64,000 bases of DNA, from contig QCLU01000005.1 in the NCBI GenBank assembly GCA_003214315.1, forward strand, positions 95,241 to 159,240. Reading direction: 5' to 3'. Shown piece by piece: positions 36,527 through 45,993 of the stretch. Within the stretch, counting starts at the first letter, position 1. Each line of letters starts with the position of its first letter. Source of the DNA: Prochlorococcus sp. AG-418-D13. GTDB lineage: Bacteria; Cyanobacteriota; Cyanobacteriia; PCC-6307; Cyanobiaceae. The notes beneath the pieces were generated by a model. The model searched no databases and had not been told where the DNA came from. It worked only from the letters and a program-made list of their open reading frames with translations. The position numbers and the translations under genes are program-made.

Positions 36527-36527
36527 T

Positions 36528-37238
36528 TCAAGAAAACTTAGTATTTTTTTTATATGTAGCCAGTGCAGCATGAAAATCCTGCAAATTATCAATGTCTATT
36601 AATTCTTCTTTATTCCTAATCAGATAAGGAATAGATCGAGGTCCAATTAAGTCTTCATAAGAAAAAAAGTATTCTTTGTTGACTGCATAAGCATTTCCCG
36701 AAGGACTATAAACTGTTGTAGCATCCTGACTCCTTATGTTTGAAGAAAAAATTTTATCCATAACAGGTTTAATATAATCATTTTTTTTTATTAAAAGCCA
36801 TTCAAGATAAGAATGCTCTATTTCTTTTATTGAAATACTAGAGCATTTATTTATTTTTGCTATATTTGTGACCTCAGCTAAAGTTTCTATTAAAGTAAAT
36901 GGAGAAGTGCATTGAATTAATGTAAAGCCTTCTATAGAAGATAGTTCTTTCATATTCAATAAATCTTTTATTACATCAATAGTTGTTGCGTTATCTCCAG
37001 ATAATTCTTTTTTTCTAAGACCTCCCAATGCTTCAGCTCCAAGCGCCTTAGCTTTGTCTATTATTTCTTGGGAATCAGAAGAGATTAATACTCTATCAAA
37101 GACTTTTGATTGCAATGCTTTGCTTACTGCAATTTCAACTAAACTTAAATCCCCCAATTTTAAAAGATTTTTATTAGAAAGTCTTTTGGATCCTGCTCTA
37201 GCAGGAATAATAGCAATCCAATCACGTTTGTTTTTCAA
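36528..37238 (-). CDS. CMP-nonulosonate synthetase (NeuA/LegF family)
   Basis: Cytidylyltransferase activating a nonulosonic acid with CTP. The P-loop-like IIPARAGSKRLSNKNLLKL motif, then ISSDSQEIIDKA, and LIQCTSPFTLIETL are diagnostic of the acylneuraminate cytidylyltransferase family. At 236 residues it has the normal length. The start is a TTG four bases inside the hisH-like gene's end. It is immediately upstream of legC in the operon. Confidence 0.9.
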   Translation of the reverse strand: MKNKRDWIAIIPARAGSKRLSNKNLLKLGDLSLVEIAVSKALQSKVFDRVLISSDSQEIIDKAKALGAEALGGLRKKELSGDNATTIDVIKDLLNMKELSSIEGFTLIQCTSPFTLIETLAEVTNIAKINKCSSISIKEIEHSYLEWLLIKKNDYIKPVMDKIFSSNIRSQDATTVYSPSGNAYAVNKEYFFSYEDLIGPRSIPYLIRNKEELIDIDNLQDFHAALATYKKNTKFS

Positions 37239-37822
37239 AATTTGTTTAATAAATCTAAGCCAGCTTTACTGCTTTTTTCAGGATGAAACTGAAAACCTCT
37301 TATTTTTTTTGATTTAATTCCTGCACACAAATCTAAATTTCCCCAATTAAATGTTTCAGAAACAATTGATATTTCATTGGGATCACAAAAATATTGATGT
37401 ACATAATACATATCATGAATATCACCATTTTCAAATTTGGTTTTACTCCAACCAAGATGCATTTTTTTATTTAATGTTTTATTAGTATTTAGGAGTTTTT
37501 TAACATTACCTTTTAATAATCCTAACCCTTTAATACCAGGAGCTTCTTCTGATGACTCAAATAAAATCTGCATTCCTAGGCATATTCCCAAAATCCTACC
37601 CCCATTATAATAATGTTCTTTTATTGGATTATCTAAATTATTATTTTTTATAAATTTCATTGCGTATCCAAAATGGCCTACCCCAGGGATAACTAGCAAA
37701 GACTCATTTGGTATTTTCATAGATGAGTCTTGGATAACTTTGTATCCCTTATGTGCGAAAGCTTTAGAAACGCTTTTGACATTTCCACATTCATAGTTCA
37801 AAACATAAATAGATTTAATCAT
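37235..37822 (-). CDS. hisH: HisH-like glutamine amidotransferase (sugar amidination)
   Basis: Class I glutaminase subunit of 195 residues. The triad is visible: Cys in ILGICLGMQILFES, and His and Glu in FQFHPEKSSKAG. The N-terminus LNYECGNVKSVSKAF matches HisH. Together with the HisF-like gene directly upstream (ATGA overlap) and the PseA/WbpG-like gene it forms the trio that in Pseudomonas O-antigen and Campylobacter flagellin pathways converts an acetamido into an acetamidino group. The housekeeping histidine role is possible but unlikely in this position. Confidence 0.87.
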   Translation of the reverse strand: MIKSIYVLNYECGNVKSVSKAFAHKGYKVIQDSSMKIPNESLLVIPGVGHFGYAMKFIKNNNLDNPIKEHYYNGGRILGICLGMQILFESSEEAPGIKGLGLLKGNVKKLLNTNKTLNKKMHLGWSKTKFENGDIHDMYYVHQYFCDPNEISIVSETFNWGNLDLCAGIKSKKIRGFQFHPEKSSKAGLDLLNKF

Positions 37823-38571
37823 AAACTTCTAACTGAAAAATCTAACTCTTTTAATTTCTCTCTAATTTGATTTACCGTAACCTTTTCATAATGAAAACTT
37901 CCAGAAATTGCTAATCCACTAAGATTAAAATCAATATCCTTAAATGGATTTAGGTGATTAATTTCGCCAAAGCCCCCTGAATAAGTAACTGGAAGATTCA
38001 CATTTTCACTTACTAAGTGTAAAAGTTCAAAGTCTAATCCTTTCATCATACCCTCTTTAGAAACACTAGTTATTATTATTTCTCCTGCGCCTCTTTTCTC
38101 AACCTCCCGTAACCAATCCACTAAAACTTTATTACTTTTATCTCTACCGCAATTAGTAAAACAATGCCAATTATTATTAATTTTCTTTGCTTGTATTGAA
38201 ATTGCTATAGATTGACTCCCAAAAATTGACACCGCCTGATTAATAAACTCAGGATTAGATATTGCAGCAGTATTAATGGCAACCTTATCAGCTCCAATTA
38301 ATAAGAGCTTTCTAATATGTTCAATTGTTTTAATTCCACCAGAAATAGTAATAGGGATAAAAAGATCATCAGTAATAGTATCTAACAAGTCAAACATTGG
38401 CTCCCTATCATACAGTGATGCCACAGGATCAGACAAAAATATTTCATCTATATTTTCTTCCATATATTTGAGTGCAAATTCTTTACATGAACCTATTTGC
38501 CTCAAACCCTCAAGATTAATTGTTTTTACAAGTAACCCATTCTTGACATCTAATCTACCTATTATTCGCAC
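37819..38571 (-). CDS. hisF: HisF-like cyclase-family subunit (ammonia channel partner)
   Basis: TIM-barrel protein of 250 residues in the HisF family. Typical segments are IIGRLDVKNGLLVKT, ISGGIKTIEHIRKLLLIGAD, KVAINTAAISNP, GAGEIIITSVSKEGMMKGLD and YSGGFGEINHL. The N-terminal catalytic-site segment differs from housekeeping HisF (which begins with a CLDV-type strand), suggesting specialisation to deliver ammonia. It starts at a GTG abutting the stop of the PseA-like gene and overlaps hisH by four bases. Expected to form a complex with the HisH-like subunit. Confidence 0.87.
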   Translation of the reverse strand: MRIIGRLDVKNGLLVKTINLEGLRQIGSCKEFALKYMEENIDEIFLSDPVASLYDREPMFDLLDTITDDLFIPITISGGIKTIEHIRKLLLIGADKVAINTAAISNPEFINQAVSIFGSQSIAISIQAKKINNNWHCFTNCGRDKSNKVLVDWLREVEKRGAGEIIITSVSKEGMMKGLDFELLHLVSENVNLPVTYSGGFGEINHLNPFKDIDFNLSGLAISGSFHYEKVTVNQIREKLKELDFSVRSL

Positions 38572-39738
38572 CTAATCTTCTTCCCAAATTGGATGCTTTA
38601 AAAAATATTCACCATTCTTATCTTTTCCCCATATGTGATCCGATCGCCAAGAATCTACAATCTCTATTAAGTATTCAAAAGATATTTCACAATAATTAAG
38701 CATTGCCTTAATGTATTTTTCAGGGAATTCATTATCATATTTTTTTACAAGAGTTATTCCCTCATCTCTATTTATTTTACTGTCTCTAATTTCATGGGCA
38801 GTATCAGAAGTTGTTCTTCCAATCCCAAATTTTGCAAGCATTAGATAATAATGGAAACCATCAAGTTCATCATCCAAACTAGCATATCTTGAATATGTTC
38901 CAACACTTCTTTCTTCAGCAGGTGAGAAGCCTGTGTTCTCAACACAATAATAGAAATTTTCTTGTGGATCCCAAAATTTATAATATGACCAAAAATGCAC
39001 TTCTATGCCACTTTCTTTTAAATCTCTAAAAGATGGCGCCAAGTATGGGAAAATATCAGACTTCGTAAAATTTTTATCATACCAAAAATCAGGTGGAAAA
39101 CCTGAAAAATAATGTTTATCTACATCTTTGAGATCTCTTGTAGGTCTGTAAGCATTTTTCATGTCCCCACCATATTCAACTTCACCATTTTCACCGTACA
39201 TTACAAGCTTGATGTTATTCTGCAATGCGATTTTAAGAGGAAAATTATATTGACCATAAATAAACGGTTGAAAAGGGTCGCCCATTTCTTCTAAGCAAAA
39301 CTTTGTTAATCTCTGACTAACTTCTGGATTTGGAGTTCCCAATATATGGCTAAAACCTGAATCTATAAAGTTTTGTAGATTCCTTCTCCCAATTTCAGTG
39401 CATCTTAACGGTGACCATGTCACACAAAGGGGAGTCATGCCGTATTTATATTTTAATTGATGTGCTACATAACTTCCATCTTTACCTCCGCTACAAGGAA
39501 CAACAACATCATATGAACCATCTTTAGATCTATGCAGATTACACAAATCTTCAAGTTCTTTCTTTCTTTTTTCCCAATTTATACCATGTCTTTTAAATTC
39601 ATTAAATCTACACGCTGAACAAACACCCTCCTCATCAAACCCTATTCTTGGTCTTTGATTTGAGATAGTACATTTTTTGCAAAATATTACTTTTTCGGGC
39701 AACCCATATATTTTCTTTGTATTTTTTTTCTTAATCAT
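38572..39738 (-). CDS. N-acetyl sugar amidotransferase (PseA/WbpG family)
   Basis: ATP-PPase-fold enzyme of 388 residues. It begins with a Cys-rich motif (FCKKCTISNQRP then GVCSACRF), followed by the PP-loop VVPCSGGKDGSYVAHQLKYK. The conserved GENGEVEYGG and DFWYDKNFTKSDI follow. PseA/WbpG proteins amidinate an acetamido sugar using ammonia from a HisH/HisF pair, and both partners follow it immediately. It is the first gene of the ten-gene minus-strand operon. The exact sugar and carbon amidinated are unknown; C5 or C7 of a Leg-type acid would be usual. Confidence 0.9.
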   Translation of the reverse strand: MIKKKNTKKIYGLPEKVIFCKKCTISNQRPRIGFDEEGVCSACRFNEFKRHGINWEKRKKELEDLCNLHRSKDGSYDVVVPCSGGKDGSYVAHQLKYKYGMTPLCVTWSPLRCTEIGRRNLQNFIDSGFSHILGTPNPEVSQRLTKFCLEEMGDPFQPFIYGQYNFPLKIALQNNIKLVMYGENGEVEYGGDMKNAYRPTRDLKDVDKHYFSGFPPDFWYDKNFTKSDIFPYLAPSFRDLKESGIEVHFWSYYKFWDPQENFYYCVENTGFSPAEERSVGTYSRYASLDDELDGFHYYLMLAKFGIGRTTSDTAHEIRDSKINRDEGITLVKKYDNEFPEKYIKAMLNYCEISFEYLIEIVDSWRSDHIWGKDKNGEYFLKHPIWEED

Positions 39739-40224
39739 AGTTACTTTTAAAATAATTTTATTTTACATTAGGTTCTTTAATTTTTCTGATTATAAATCAT
39801 TATTCAAGCACTATATTTTACATTTAACAATCCTAATAAATAAAATTAACTCTAGTATGAACCATTTCTTTAAAATACTATTATGAAATTTATTTTTGTT
39901 TTTTCAGTATTTCTTCATATAATCTGAATCGATAGTTATAGACTGAAGTGAAGATTAAAATCAGTAATTACAAATTGTATCTTTCAAGAGAAAGGGGAGA
40001 TTTTTTTATTAGCTCTTGTAATTTCTGAATTGCTTATGTAGGTAAGATATATTATCCAATTAAGTTGATTAATTTTTTTAACTAAAATTCAGTTTTTCTA
40101 AATTAATATTCTTAGAGATTTATATAAATATTCGTCGAGATTGTATAATTTTTTTATATTTTTTTTAAATAAAATTTATAATTTTTTTTTCATAATCTTA
40201 AAATCCAAACTAGTACTAAGCAGA
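39739..40224. other. Intergenic region upstream of the nonulosonate operon
   Basis: About 485 bases with no supportable gene; open frames here are Phe/Ile-rich antisense artefacts. As the sequence immediately upstream of the PseA-like gene it should carry the promoter of the 29612-39738 operon. A less AT-rich patch (AAGAGAAAGGGGAGA, about 39983-39997) stands out, but I see no clear hairpin or known RNA motif around it. Confidence 0.4.
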
Positions 40225-41079
40225 TCATTTTTCTTTTAAATAATTAGAAATAAATTTATAGTCTTTATTTATAACCTCCTTCTTTGAATAAACTTCAATA
40301 GTATAAAAGTCAGAATTTTTAGAAATAAATTTGCATATTTCCATATCATTGCTGATTGATTTATTTTGATCTCTTAATCTATTATTGCTCGATAAATGAT
40401 ATGCATTAGCTAAACCTTTTAACTTTTTTAATTCTTCTTTTTCATCAAGTCCCATTGAATTTGCGCTAACTATTAAATGACCTGTGTCTATCAATATTTT
40501 TACATTAGTTAAATCTTTGATTATTTTTATTTCTTCATAATCTGATCCCAAAAGTAAAGGTTGCCCATCAAAAATATTTTCCATTATCGATACATTATTC
40601 TCTATGTATAACTCTACCTCTTTAGAATCTGCAAAACTCTTTAAAATTTTTACCCTTTGAATAAATCTATCCAGAAAAGAATCACGATTTTTTATTAAAT
40701 TTTTCCTACTGAAAGGTTGTCCTAATTCCTTAGTAGATGGATCTATGCAAAAACCAGCATGCACACTAAATCTTTTCAATTTCAAATTAGAAGCCAAATC
40801 AATAGATTTTTTACAATGTTCAATCGAAATTTTAGAAATATAGTCATCTCTACTAGCTAAATTAAGAACGAAAGGATTTTGGGGGACAGGAAAATAATTA
40901 TGTATTTGAATATTAAAACCTCTTTCTTCCAAGAACTTTAACTTAGTTAAAACATCGCTAAAATATTTTCCTCCTGACAATTCAAACGAATTAATCCCTA
41001 ATTCAGCCAATTCTATACAAGCATCAAAACCGTTAAGATGCCTTATACCTCCAGTAGAAACAAAAACTTTTGAAATCAT
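40225..41079 (-). CDS. Xylose-isomerase-like TIM-barrel (sugar phosphate isomerase/epimerase)
   Basis: A 284-residue protein of the AP-endonuclease family 2/IolE-like fold. Metal-ligand type residues are visible in FSVHAGFC (His), LYIENNVS (Glu), ILIDTGHLI (Asp/His) and NAYHLSSNNR (His). It is the last gene in the minus-strand group with the second NeuB-like synthase and the PtmE-like enzyme, although about 345 bases separate it from neuB. It might isomerise or epimerise a sugar intermediate for the second pathway. The substrate is unknown. Confidence 0.72.
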   Translation of the reverse strand: MISKVFVSTGGIRHLNGFDACIELAELGINSFELSGGKYFSDVLTKLKFLEERGFNIQIHNYFPVPQNPFVLNLASRDDYISKISIEHCKKSIDLASNLKLKRFSVHAGFCIDPSTKELGQPFSRKNLIKNRDSFLDRFIQRVKILKSFADSKEVELYIENNVSIMENIFDGQPLLLGSDYEEIKIIKDLTNVKILIDTGHLIVSANSMGLDEKEELKKLKGLANAYHLSSNNRLRDQNKSISNDMEICKFISKNSDFYTIEVYSKKEVINKDYKFISNYLKEK

Positions 41080-41424
41080 TAAAATAATTTTAGGAAATAA
41101 TTAAGCTTTAAAGTATTTATAAAATAAGATCTTTGGAATAGTTTTTTAATTTCTTAATATACGGGACCTTATTGGATAGAATTTTTTTTAGACAACTCAT
41201 TTGCGATCAACTCATAATTTTTTTTACATAATAAATCAATAGAAGTATTAATTTAGTTTAAAACTAACAAATTCACTTTATTTTATAAAAAAAGCATTAT
41301 ATTTCTTATCTATATTTATTCCTTTTTGAGAAATTATTTTTCCAGAATCAAAATCTTAATATAAAATAATAAGCAAATTAAACCAACAAAATTGTTCCTT
41401 ATCATACATAAAAATTTTTCTTAA
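41080..41424. other. Non-coding gap
   Basis: About 345 bases between the TIM-barrel gene and the second NeuB-like gene, both on the minus strand. All frames are broken by frequent stops, and no hairpin followed by a T-run is evident. It probably contains the promoter of the TIM-barrel gene. Confidence 0.4.
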
Positions 41425-42426
41425 CTATTCAAAATCGGAATATTGAATAAATTCGTTCTTATTAATATCTTTCTTAGCCTTCTTTCCTAAAATAAATTCA
41501 AAATTATCAACGCAAATACCCATTTCAGCTGACCTCAATGCATATGTATTTTCTATTGTTATCAAATCACCAGCATTTATTTTGTTTTTAGCTATAAATG
41601 CTTTTTTTGATCTATTTTGCATACCTAATTCCTCTTTTTGCAAGTTTTTTTTATTATTACCTAATATTTTTTTGATTCTTCTAAGTTCTTTAACATAGGA
41701 TTTCATTTCATTAAAATCAGATGATGCATAGTGATCTGGGCCATTATCTGATTTATTAATAGTAAAGTGTCTTTCAAAAATTGCATAACCTAAACTAGCA
41801 GCAACTATTGCAGAGGTTAAGCCATTACTATGATCTGAGAAACCAATTGAATTATTAGGAAACTCTTGTTTTAAAAGATTAATACAATTTAGATTAATTG
41901 ATTCATCAAGACATGGATATCCAGAAACGCAATGAAGAATATAGGGATCACTTTTTTTGTAAAAAGACAGCGCTTTATGAATATTTTGGATATCACCCAT
42001 ACCTGTAGCGATATATGTTTTTGTATCGTCCAACGATCCTAACTTGGAATGCAAATAAATATCTCCTAAGTCTGCTGAAGCAGTTTTAAATATTCTTATG
42101 CCAATGCTATAAACCTCATCTACTGAAAGTGGATCATAAGGTGTAGTTATAAAATCTATATTTAATTTTTTAGCATAATTAAATGCTTGTACAAATTTAT
42201 CTCCATTAAATTCTAGCCTCTTTATCATTTCATATTGAGATTCGTAAACAGAGTTTGATCTAAGTTGATAATCAACCTTTAGTGCCTTTGGATGAACTAA
42301 CCTCTCTGCATAAAAACTTTGAAATTTAACTGCATCACAACCACATTTTTTAGCCAGCTCTATAAGTTTGAATGCTTTTTGGAGATTCCCATCATGATTA
42401 ACACCAATTTCAGCTATTATGTACAT
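41425..42426 (-). CDS. Second NeuB-family nonulosonate synthase
   Basis: PEP-dependent synthase of 333 residues. The barrel shows IIAEIGVNHDGNLQKAFKLI, DAVKFQSFYAERL, TTPYDPLSVDEV and FSDHSNGLTSAI. The C-terminal SAF domain is present but divergent: NTYALRSAEMGICVDNFEFI lacks the KRPGTG motif seen in the first NeuB (33056). That argues for a different substrate or product (for example a KDN-like or other 2-keto-3-deoxy acid) rather than a recent duplicate. It starts at an ATG and lies about 85 bases downstream of a polytopic membrane protein gene on the same strand. Confidence 0.88.
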   Translation of the reverse strand: MYIIAEIGVNHDGNLQKAFKLIELAKKCGCDAVKFQSFYAERLVHPKALKVDYQLRSNSVYESQYEMIKRLEFNGDKFVQAFNYAKKLNIDFITTPYDPLSVDEVYSIGIRIFKTASADLGDIYLHSKLGSLDDTKTYIATGMGDIQNIHKALSFYKKSDPYILHCVSGYPCLDESINLNCINLLKQEFPNNSIGFSDHSNGLTSAIVAASLGYAIFERHFTINKSDNGPDHYASSDFNEMKSYVKELRRIKKILGNNKKNLQKEELGMQNRSKKAFIAKNKINAGDLITIENTYALRSAEMGICVDNFEFILGKKAKKDINKNEFIQYSDFE

Positions 42427-42511
42427 TTAAAATTTCAATTGAATTGTTAACTGATTTATATATTAATCTTCTCATGAAATAATTTAACTATAAAGGTTTT
42501 TTAATTGTTAA

Positions 42512-43687
42512 TTACAACGAAAACAAAGACGTAAATAATAAAAGCTGAAGTATTCTAGTTGAAGATCTTAAATCATATTGAGGCAAAGTAACCAAAGTTG
42601 AAAAAAGGAGTATCATACAAAAAAACTTTACTACTTTTAAGTTAATAAATTTCATTAACGTTACAGGTAAAATCAAAATTAATGCAGTTAATACTCCAGA
42701 CATAAAAAATGAATTATGAATGTTATATAGTTGCAAGATCCCTGGTAGAGGTCTATATACATCGATACGTAAAATTCCATAATCAATACCCATATAATTT
42801 ATCAATTTAAGAGGTAATCCTAATAAAGTAATACAAAGATTTGAATAATTAAAATTAGTATTAGGAATATTGATTATGCCAATATTATAAAAACTTGCCG
42901 AAGAAAAATAGTCTAATACAACAATAATTTCTCTAAACCTAGCATTTAGTAATTTAAAAGTAATAAGGCCAAATAGTGCAAAAAAAGTTAATTTTAAAAG
43001 ATTACTCTTAGTGATTTTAAAAAAATTTTTAATATTTAGATTAAATATTTTGTTTTTTTTATACCTATTATTGTTGAAAAATAAAGTTGTTCCTATCAAA
43101 ATTAATGGAAAAATAAAAAATCTTGAATTATCGACAAAAGCCTGCGTAATAGAGCCTAATATTAAATTCAAATAGCTTAATTTTTTTAATTTAGTCTTTA
43201 AAATAATTTGAAAAAAAGAGCAAACTGATGAAATAATAAATAAACTTTGCCTTGTTCTAGTTATGTAATATCTACTAAAAATCCTGGATACTTCCACAGA
43301 ACTTGTATCTAAATAATGGAATAAAGAAGCAATACACATGTACAATCCTATTCCAATAATAAAAAAATTTAATATATCCGAGTATGAAATATTTTTATAT
43401 ATAAGAACTTGAGAAGAATTAATAATTTTCTTCAAGAAGGCATTTCTTAATTTAATAATAACTTTGATGAGTTGCTGAATATTTTTTTTAAAAATGTTTT
43501 GAAAAATCCCAACAGAAATAAAAGTTATTATCATGCCAGAAAAATATTTAATCCAAATTGAATAAAGGTATTCTTTTGATACCTCAGAACCATAAGCAAA
43601 GTTATCAGATGTTGATCGAAAGAAGATTAAAAATATAAAAGAAATAATATATAAAAGTGGAATTCTTAAATAATTTAATTTAAACAT
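42512..43687 (-). CDS. Polytopic membrane protein, possible O-antigen polymerase (Wzy-like)
   Basis: A 391-residue protein with about ten hydrophobic segments and a basic, Lys/Asn-rich loop between them, the gross architecture of Wzy polymerases, which are otherwise poorly conserved. No diagnostic motif is visible. A WecA-type initiating transferase in the window (53275) makes a Wzy-dependent pathway plausible. It overlaps the PtmE-like gene upstream by eight bases, so the two are co-transcribed. Confidence 0.5.
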   Translation of the reverse strand: MFKLNYLRIPLLYIISFIFLIFFRSTSDNFAYGSEVSKEYLYSIWIKYFSGMIITFISVGIFQNIFKKNIQQLIKVIIKLRNAFLKKIINSSQVLIYKNISYSDILNFFIIGIGLYMCIASLFHYLDTSSVEVSRIFSRYYITRTRQSLFIISSVCSFFQIILKTKLKKLSYLNLILGSITQAFVDNSRFFIFPLILIGTTLFFNNNRYKKNKIFNLNIKNFFKITKSNLLKLTFFALFGLITFKLLNARFREIIVVLDYFSSASFYNIGIINIPNTNFNYSNLCITLLGLPLKLINYMGIDYGILRIDVYRPLPGILQLYNIHNSFFMSGVLTALILILPVTLMKFINLKVVKFFCMILLFSTLVTLPQYDLRSSTRILQLLLFTSLFSL

Positions 43688-44735
43688 TTTTATTTATTTC
43701 ATTCCATTCTTTTTTCGCCTGATCCAGAGTTTCAGGCCTCCCAACATCAATCCAGTATTCATGTATTGGAAAAACACCTACTTTTCCATGAAGAGAATTA
43801 CAGTTAAGTAATAAATCAGGCATATCACAAAATTCGTTTTTTTTAATAAGAGAAAATATATTTTCTGATAAAACATAAACCCCAGTATTAACAAGTTTTT
43901 TTATAGATGGTTTCTCTTTAAAAGACTTCAAATTAATACCATTTGTTTCCACTATTCCAAAAGGAAAATTTACCATTTCCTCTCTAACCGACAAAGTTGC
44001 ATTAAGTTTATTTTTATTATGAAAATCCAACATATTATGAAAATTAAATGAAGTTAAAACGTCAGCATTCATTACTAATATAGGTTCATTATTAAAATCT
44101 TCAAATAGAGAGAGGGATCCTGCAGTACCTAGTGCTTGACTTTCAACAAGGTATTTAATGTCAACTCCCCACTGATTTCCATTACCAAAATGTTCGATAA
44201 TCTGCTCTTTGAGATAATTTACTGAAAAATAAAATTTTGCAAATCCCAAGGAAACACATTTTTCTAAAATCAGTTCAAGCATGGGTTTCCCACAAATATT
44301 TATCATGGGCTTTGGACAATTTTCAGTATAAGGTTTCAATCTAGTACCTTTACCACCAGCCATTATGATAACTCTTACTTCGGAAGGTTTTTGATTATCA
44401 AATTCTTCAGAACAGACTAAATCAATAGGTCTTTTGTTTTCATCTATTATTGGAACGCAATTTATGCCTTTTTTTAGCATAACTTTTTTAATTAACTCGT
44501 AATCTATTTTTACTCCTGAGGCGAAAAAATCTTTATTCATAATTTCACTTACATCTGTTTGCAAATCTTTTCTTGTTAAAATCGCTCTTCTAATATCACC
44601 ATCTGTAACTGTACCGATTAGCCCTCCATTTTCATCTACTATTAAAGCTATCTTTTTTTTATTACTGTTTATTATTCTCATGGCTTCCAAAATAGAAGAA
44701 TTATTTCTAATAATTGATTTTTGAATATTCTTCAT
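43680..44735 (-). CDS. PtmE-like nucleotidyltransferase with N-terminal CBS pair
   Basis: Two-part protein of 351 residues. Residues of about 1-115 form tandem CBS domains (GTVTDGDIRRAILTRKDL). Residues of about 120-351 form a sugar-1-phosphate nucleotidyltransferase with IIMAGGKGTRLKPYTENCPK, VMNADVLTSFN, FKEKPSI and YWIDVGRPETLDQA. The same CBS-transferase architecture occurs in PtmE, the glucosamine-1-phosphate guanylyltransferase that starts the GDP-linked legionaminate route in Campylobacter. I chose the ATG at 44735; a TTG 11 codons earlier is less likely. It could supply LegB (34102) with GDP-linked substrate. Confidence 0.85.
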   Translation of the reverse strand: MKNIQKSIIRNNSSILEAMRIINSNKKKIALIVDENGGLIGTVTDGDIRRAILTRKDLQTDVSEIMNKDFFASGVKIDYELIKKVMLKKGINCVPIIDENKRPIDLVCSEEFDNQKPSEVRVIIMAGGKGTRLKPYTENCPKPMINICGKPMLELILEKCVSLGFAKFYFSVNYLKEQIIEHFGNGNQWGVDIKYLVESQALGTAGSLSLFEDFNNEPILVMNADVLTSFNFHNMLDFHNKNKLNATLSVREEMVNFPFGIVETNGINLKSFKEKPSIKKLVNTGVYVLSENIFSLIKKNEFCDMPDLLLNCNSLHGKVGVFPIHEYWIDVGRPETLDQAKKEWNEINKNV

Positions 44736-45084
44736 ATTTTTTCTTTTATAAGTATTAAATCCATTCAAAAATACTAATAATTACTAATTATAATCACTTA
44801 TCGTATTTTAATTTTATTTTCCTATAAAAATTGCTATTTTGTATAAAAAAACTTATTAAGAACTTAAAATCCTTAAAAATAGCTTATTAATTTAAAAAAT
44901 TATATTTTCAATCAAAGTTGGCCAATTTACTAAAATGATTAAAATTAATTTATTACTTTATTTAAAAAACATAATATGGATTTTTTTAAAATTATAAATC
45001 TTTAGGTTGTAAACAGAAATTTCCTATGAAATAAATAAAAACTGCATAATTTGCTTAAGATTATGATCAAAAGATAAATTTTGT
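44736..45084. other. Non-coding gap
   Basis: About 350 bases between two minus-strand genes (HAD phosphatase and PtmE-like). It is extremely AT-rich with dense stops in every frame. I see no RNA gene and no clear terminator. The part next to 44736 should carry the promoter of the PtmE-like gene. Confidence 0.4.
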
Positions 45085-45747
45085 CTAAGGAATAAATAAT
45101 ATATCATTATGACTAAAACATAAATTTCTAAAATCATTAAAAGTATTTTTGATTGGATATTTATTTGCTATTTGAACTTCACTATTACCTGTAAACCCTT
45201 TTATAAAAATAAAATTTGATTTAATTTCATATGCGCATTCAGCATCATGTAGAGAGTCTCCATAAACAAAAAATATCTCGTTAACTTTTTTGTTTTTTAT
45301 GAATTTTATAATATCCATTTTTTTTGTTGGCGAACCATAAATATGATCTTTAAGGATTGGCAAATTGTGATTTTTAATTAATTTTCTTACCTGATTTTTT
45401 TCTCCTGCTGAGGCCACATAAACGTTTTCAATATTTTCCTTTTTAATTAAATTTTCTAAAAATGATCTTATCCCTGGGACTAAATGACATTTAAATAACT
45501 CTTTATCTAAGAAACTTGCATATTCAGTACATAATTTATCTAAATCAAGATGATTCAATCTATTTTTTTTTAATACGTAAGAAAATTTTTCCCACCTTGA
45601 CTTACCTCCATTGAAAAGATGAAATTCCATCAAATCTTTGAAAGAATTATTATCTAAAAATTTTTCACCAACATATCTAAACGCCTTTGTTTTTATTTCA
45701 TTGGAATCAGTAATAACTCCATCACAATCAAATATATGTACACTCAT
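45085..45747 (-). CDS. HAD-superfamily hydrolase (sugar phosphatase-like)
   Basis: A 220-residue haloacid dehalogenase-type phosphatase. Motif I is IFDCDGVITDSNEIKTKAF, motif II lies in VYVASAGEKNQV, the motif III Lys is near GSPTKKMDII, and motif IV is VYGDSLHDAECAY. A helical cap lies between motifs I and II. This is the beta-phosphoglucomutase/phosphoglycolate phosphatase type. In context it could dephosphorylate a nonulosonate-9-phosphate or heptose phosphate, since NeuB-like, SIS and cytidylyltransferase genes surround it. Confidence 0.8.
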   Translation of the reverse strand: MSVHIFDCDGVITDSNEIKTKAFRYVGEKFLDNNSFKDLMEFHLFNGGKSRWEKFSYVLKKNRLNHLDLDKLCTEYASFLDKELFKCHLVPGIRSFLENLIKKENIENVYVASAGEKNQVRKLIKNHNLPILKDHIYGSPTKKMDIIKFIKNKKVNEIFFVYGDSLHDAECAYEIKSNFIFIKGFTGNSEVQIANKYPIKNTFNDFRNLCFSHNDILFIP

Positions 45748-45931
45748 GTTAATTTGAATAAGATCTTATTAAGTCATCTTAAAGAATGATTGGATATTTT
45801 AATAACGCAATAAATTAAATTCATAAATATTTCATAGTTTATCTAATAATTATGAAAATTAATTTTTTTGAACCCACAATTAAAAAACAAAAGATCAAAA
45901 TGTTTTTGATTCATAGCAAAGTAGAAAATGT

Positions 45932-45952
45932 AATAAGGCTTCAAGGCCTATT
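45932..45952. other. Small hairpin upstream of the SIS-domain gene
   Basis: AATAAGGC and GCCTATT flank a six-base loop and pair with one bulged A, giving a G/C-containing stem in otherwise AT-only DNA about 40 bases before the SIS-gene ATG. There is no T-run after it, so a leader structure is likelier than a terminator. This could be chance. Confidence 0.25.
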
Positions 45953-45993
45953 AAACAAAATATGAGTTAAGATATTAAAAAAATGAAAAAGTT

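Noticed and set aside
39677..39886. 69-codon plus-strand frame over the start of the PseA-like gene
   Set aside because: Phe/Ile-rich antisense of a clear gene, extending only briefly into intergenic DNA.
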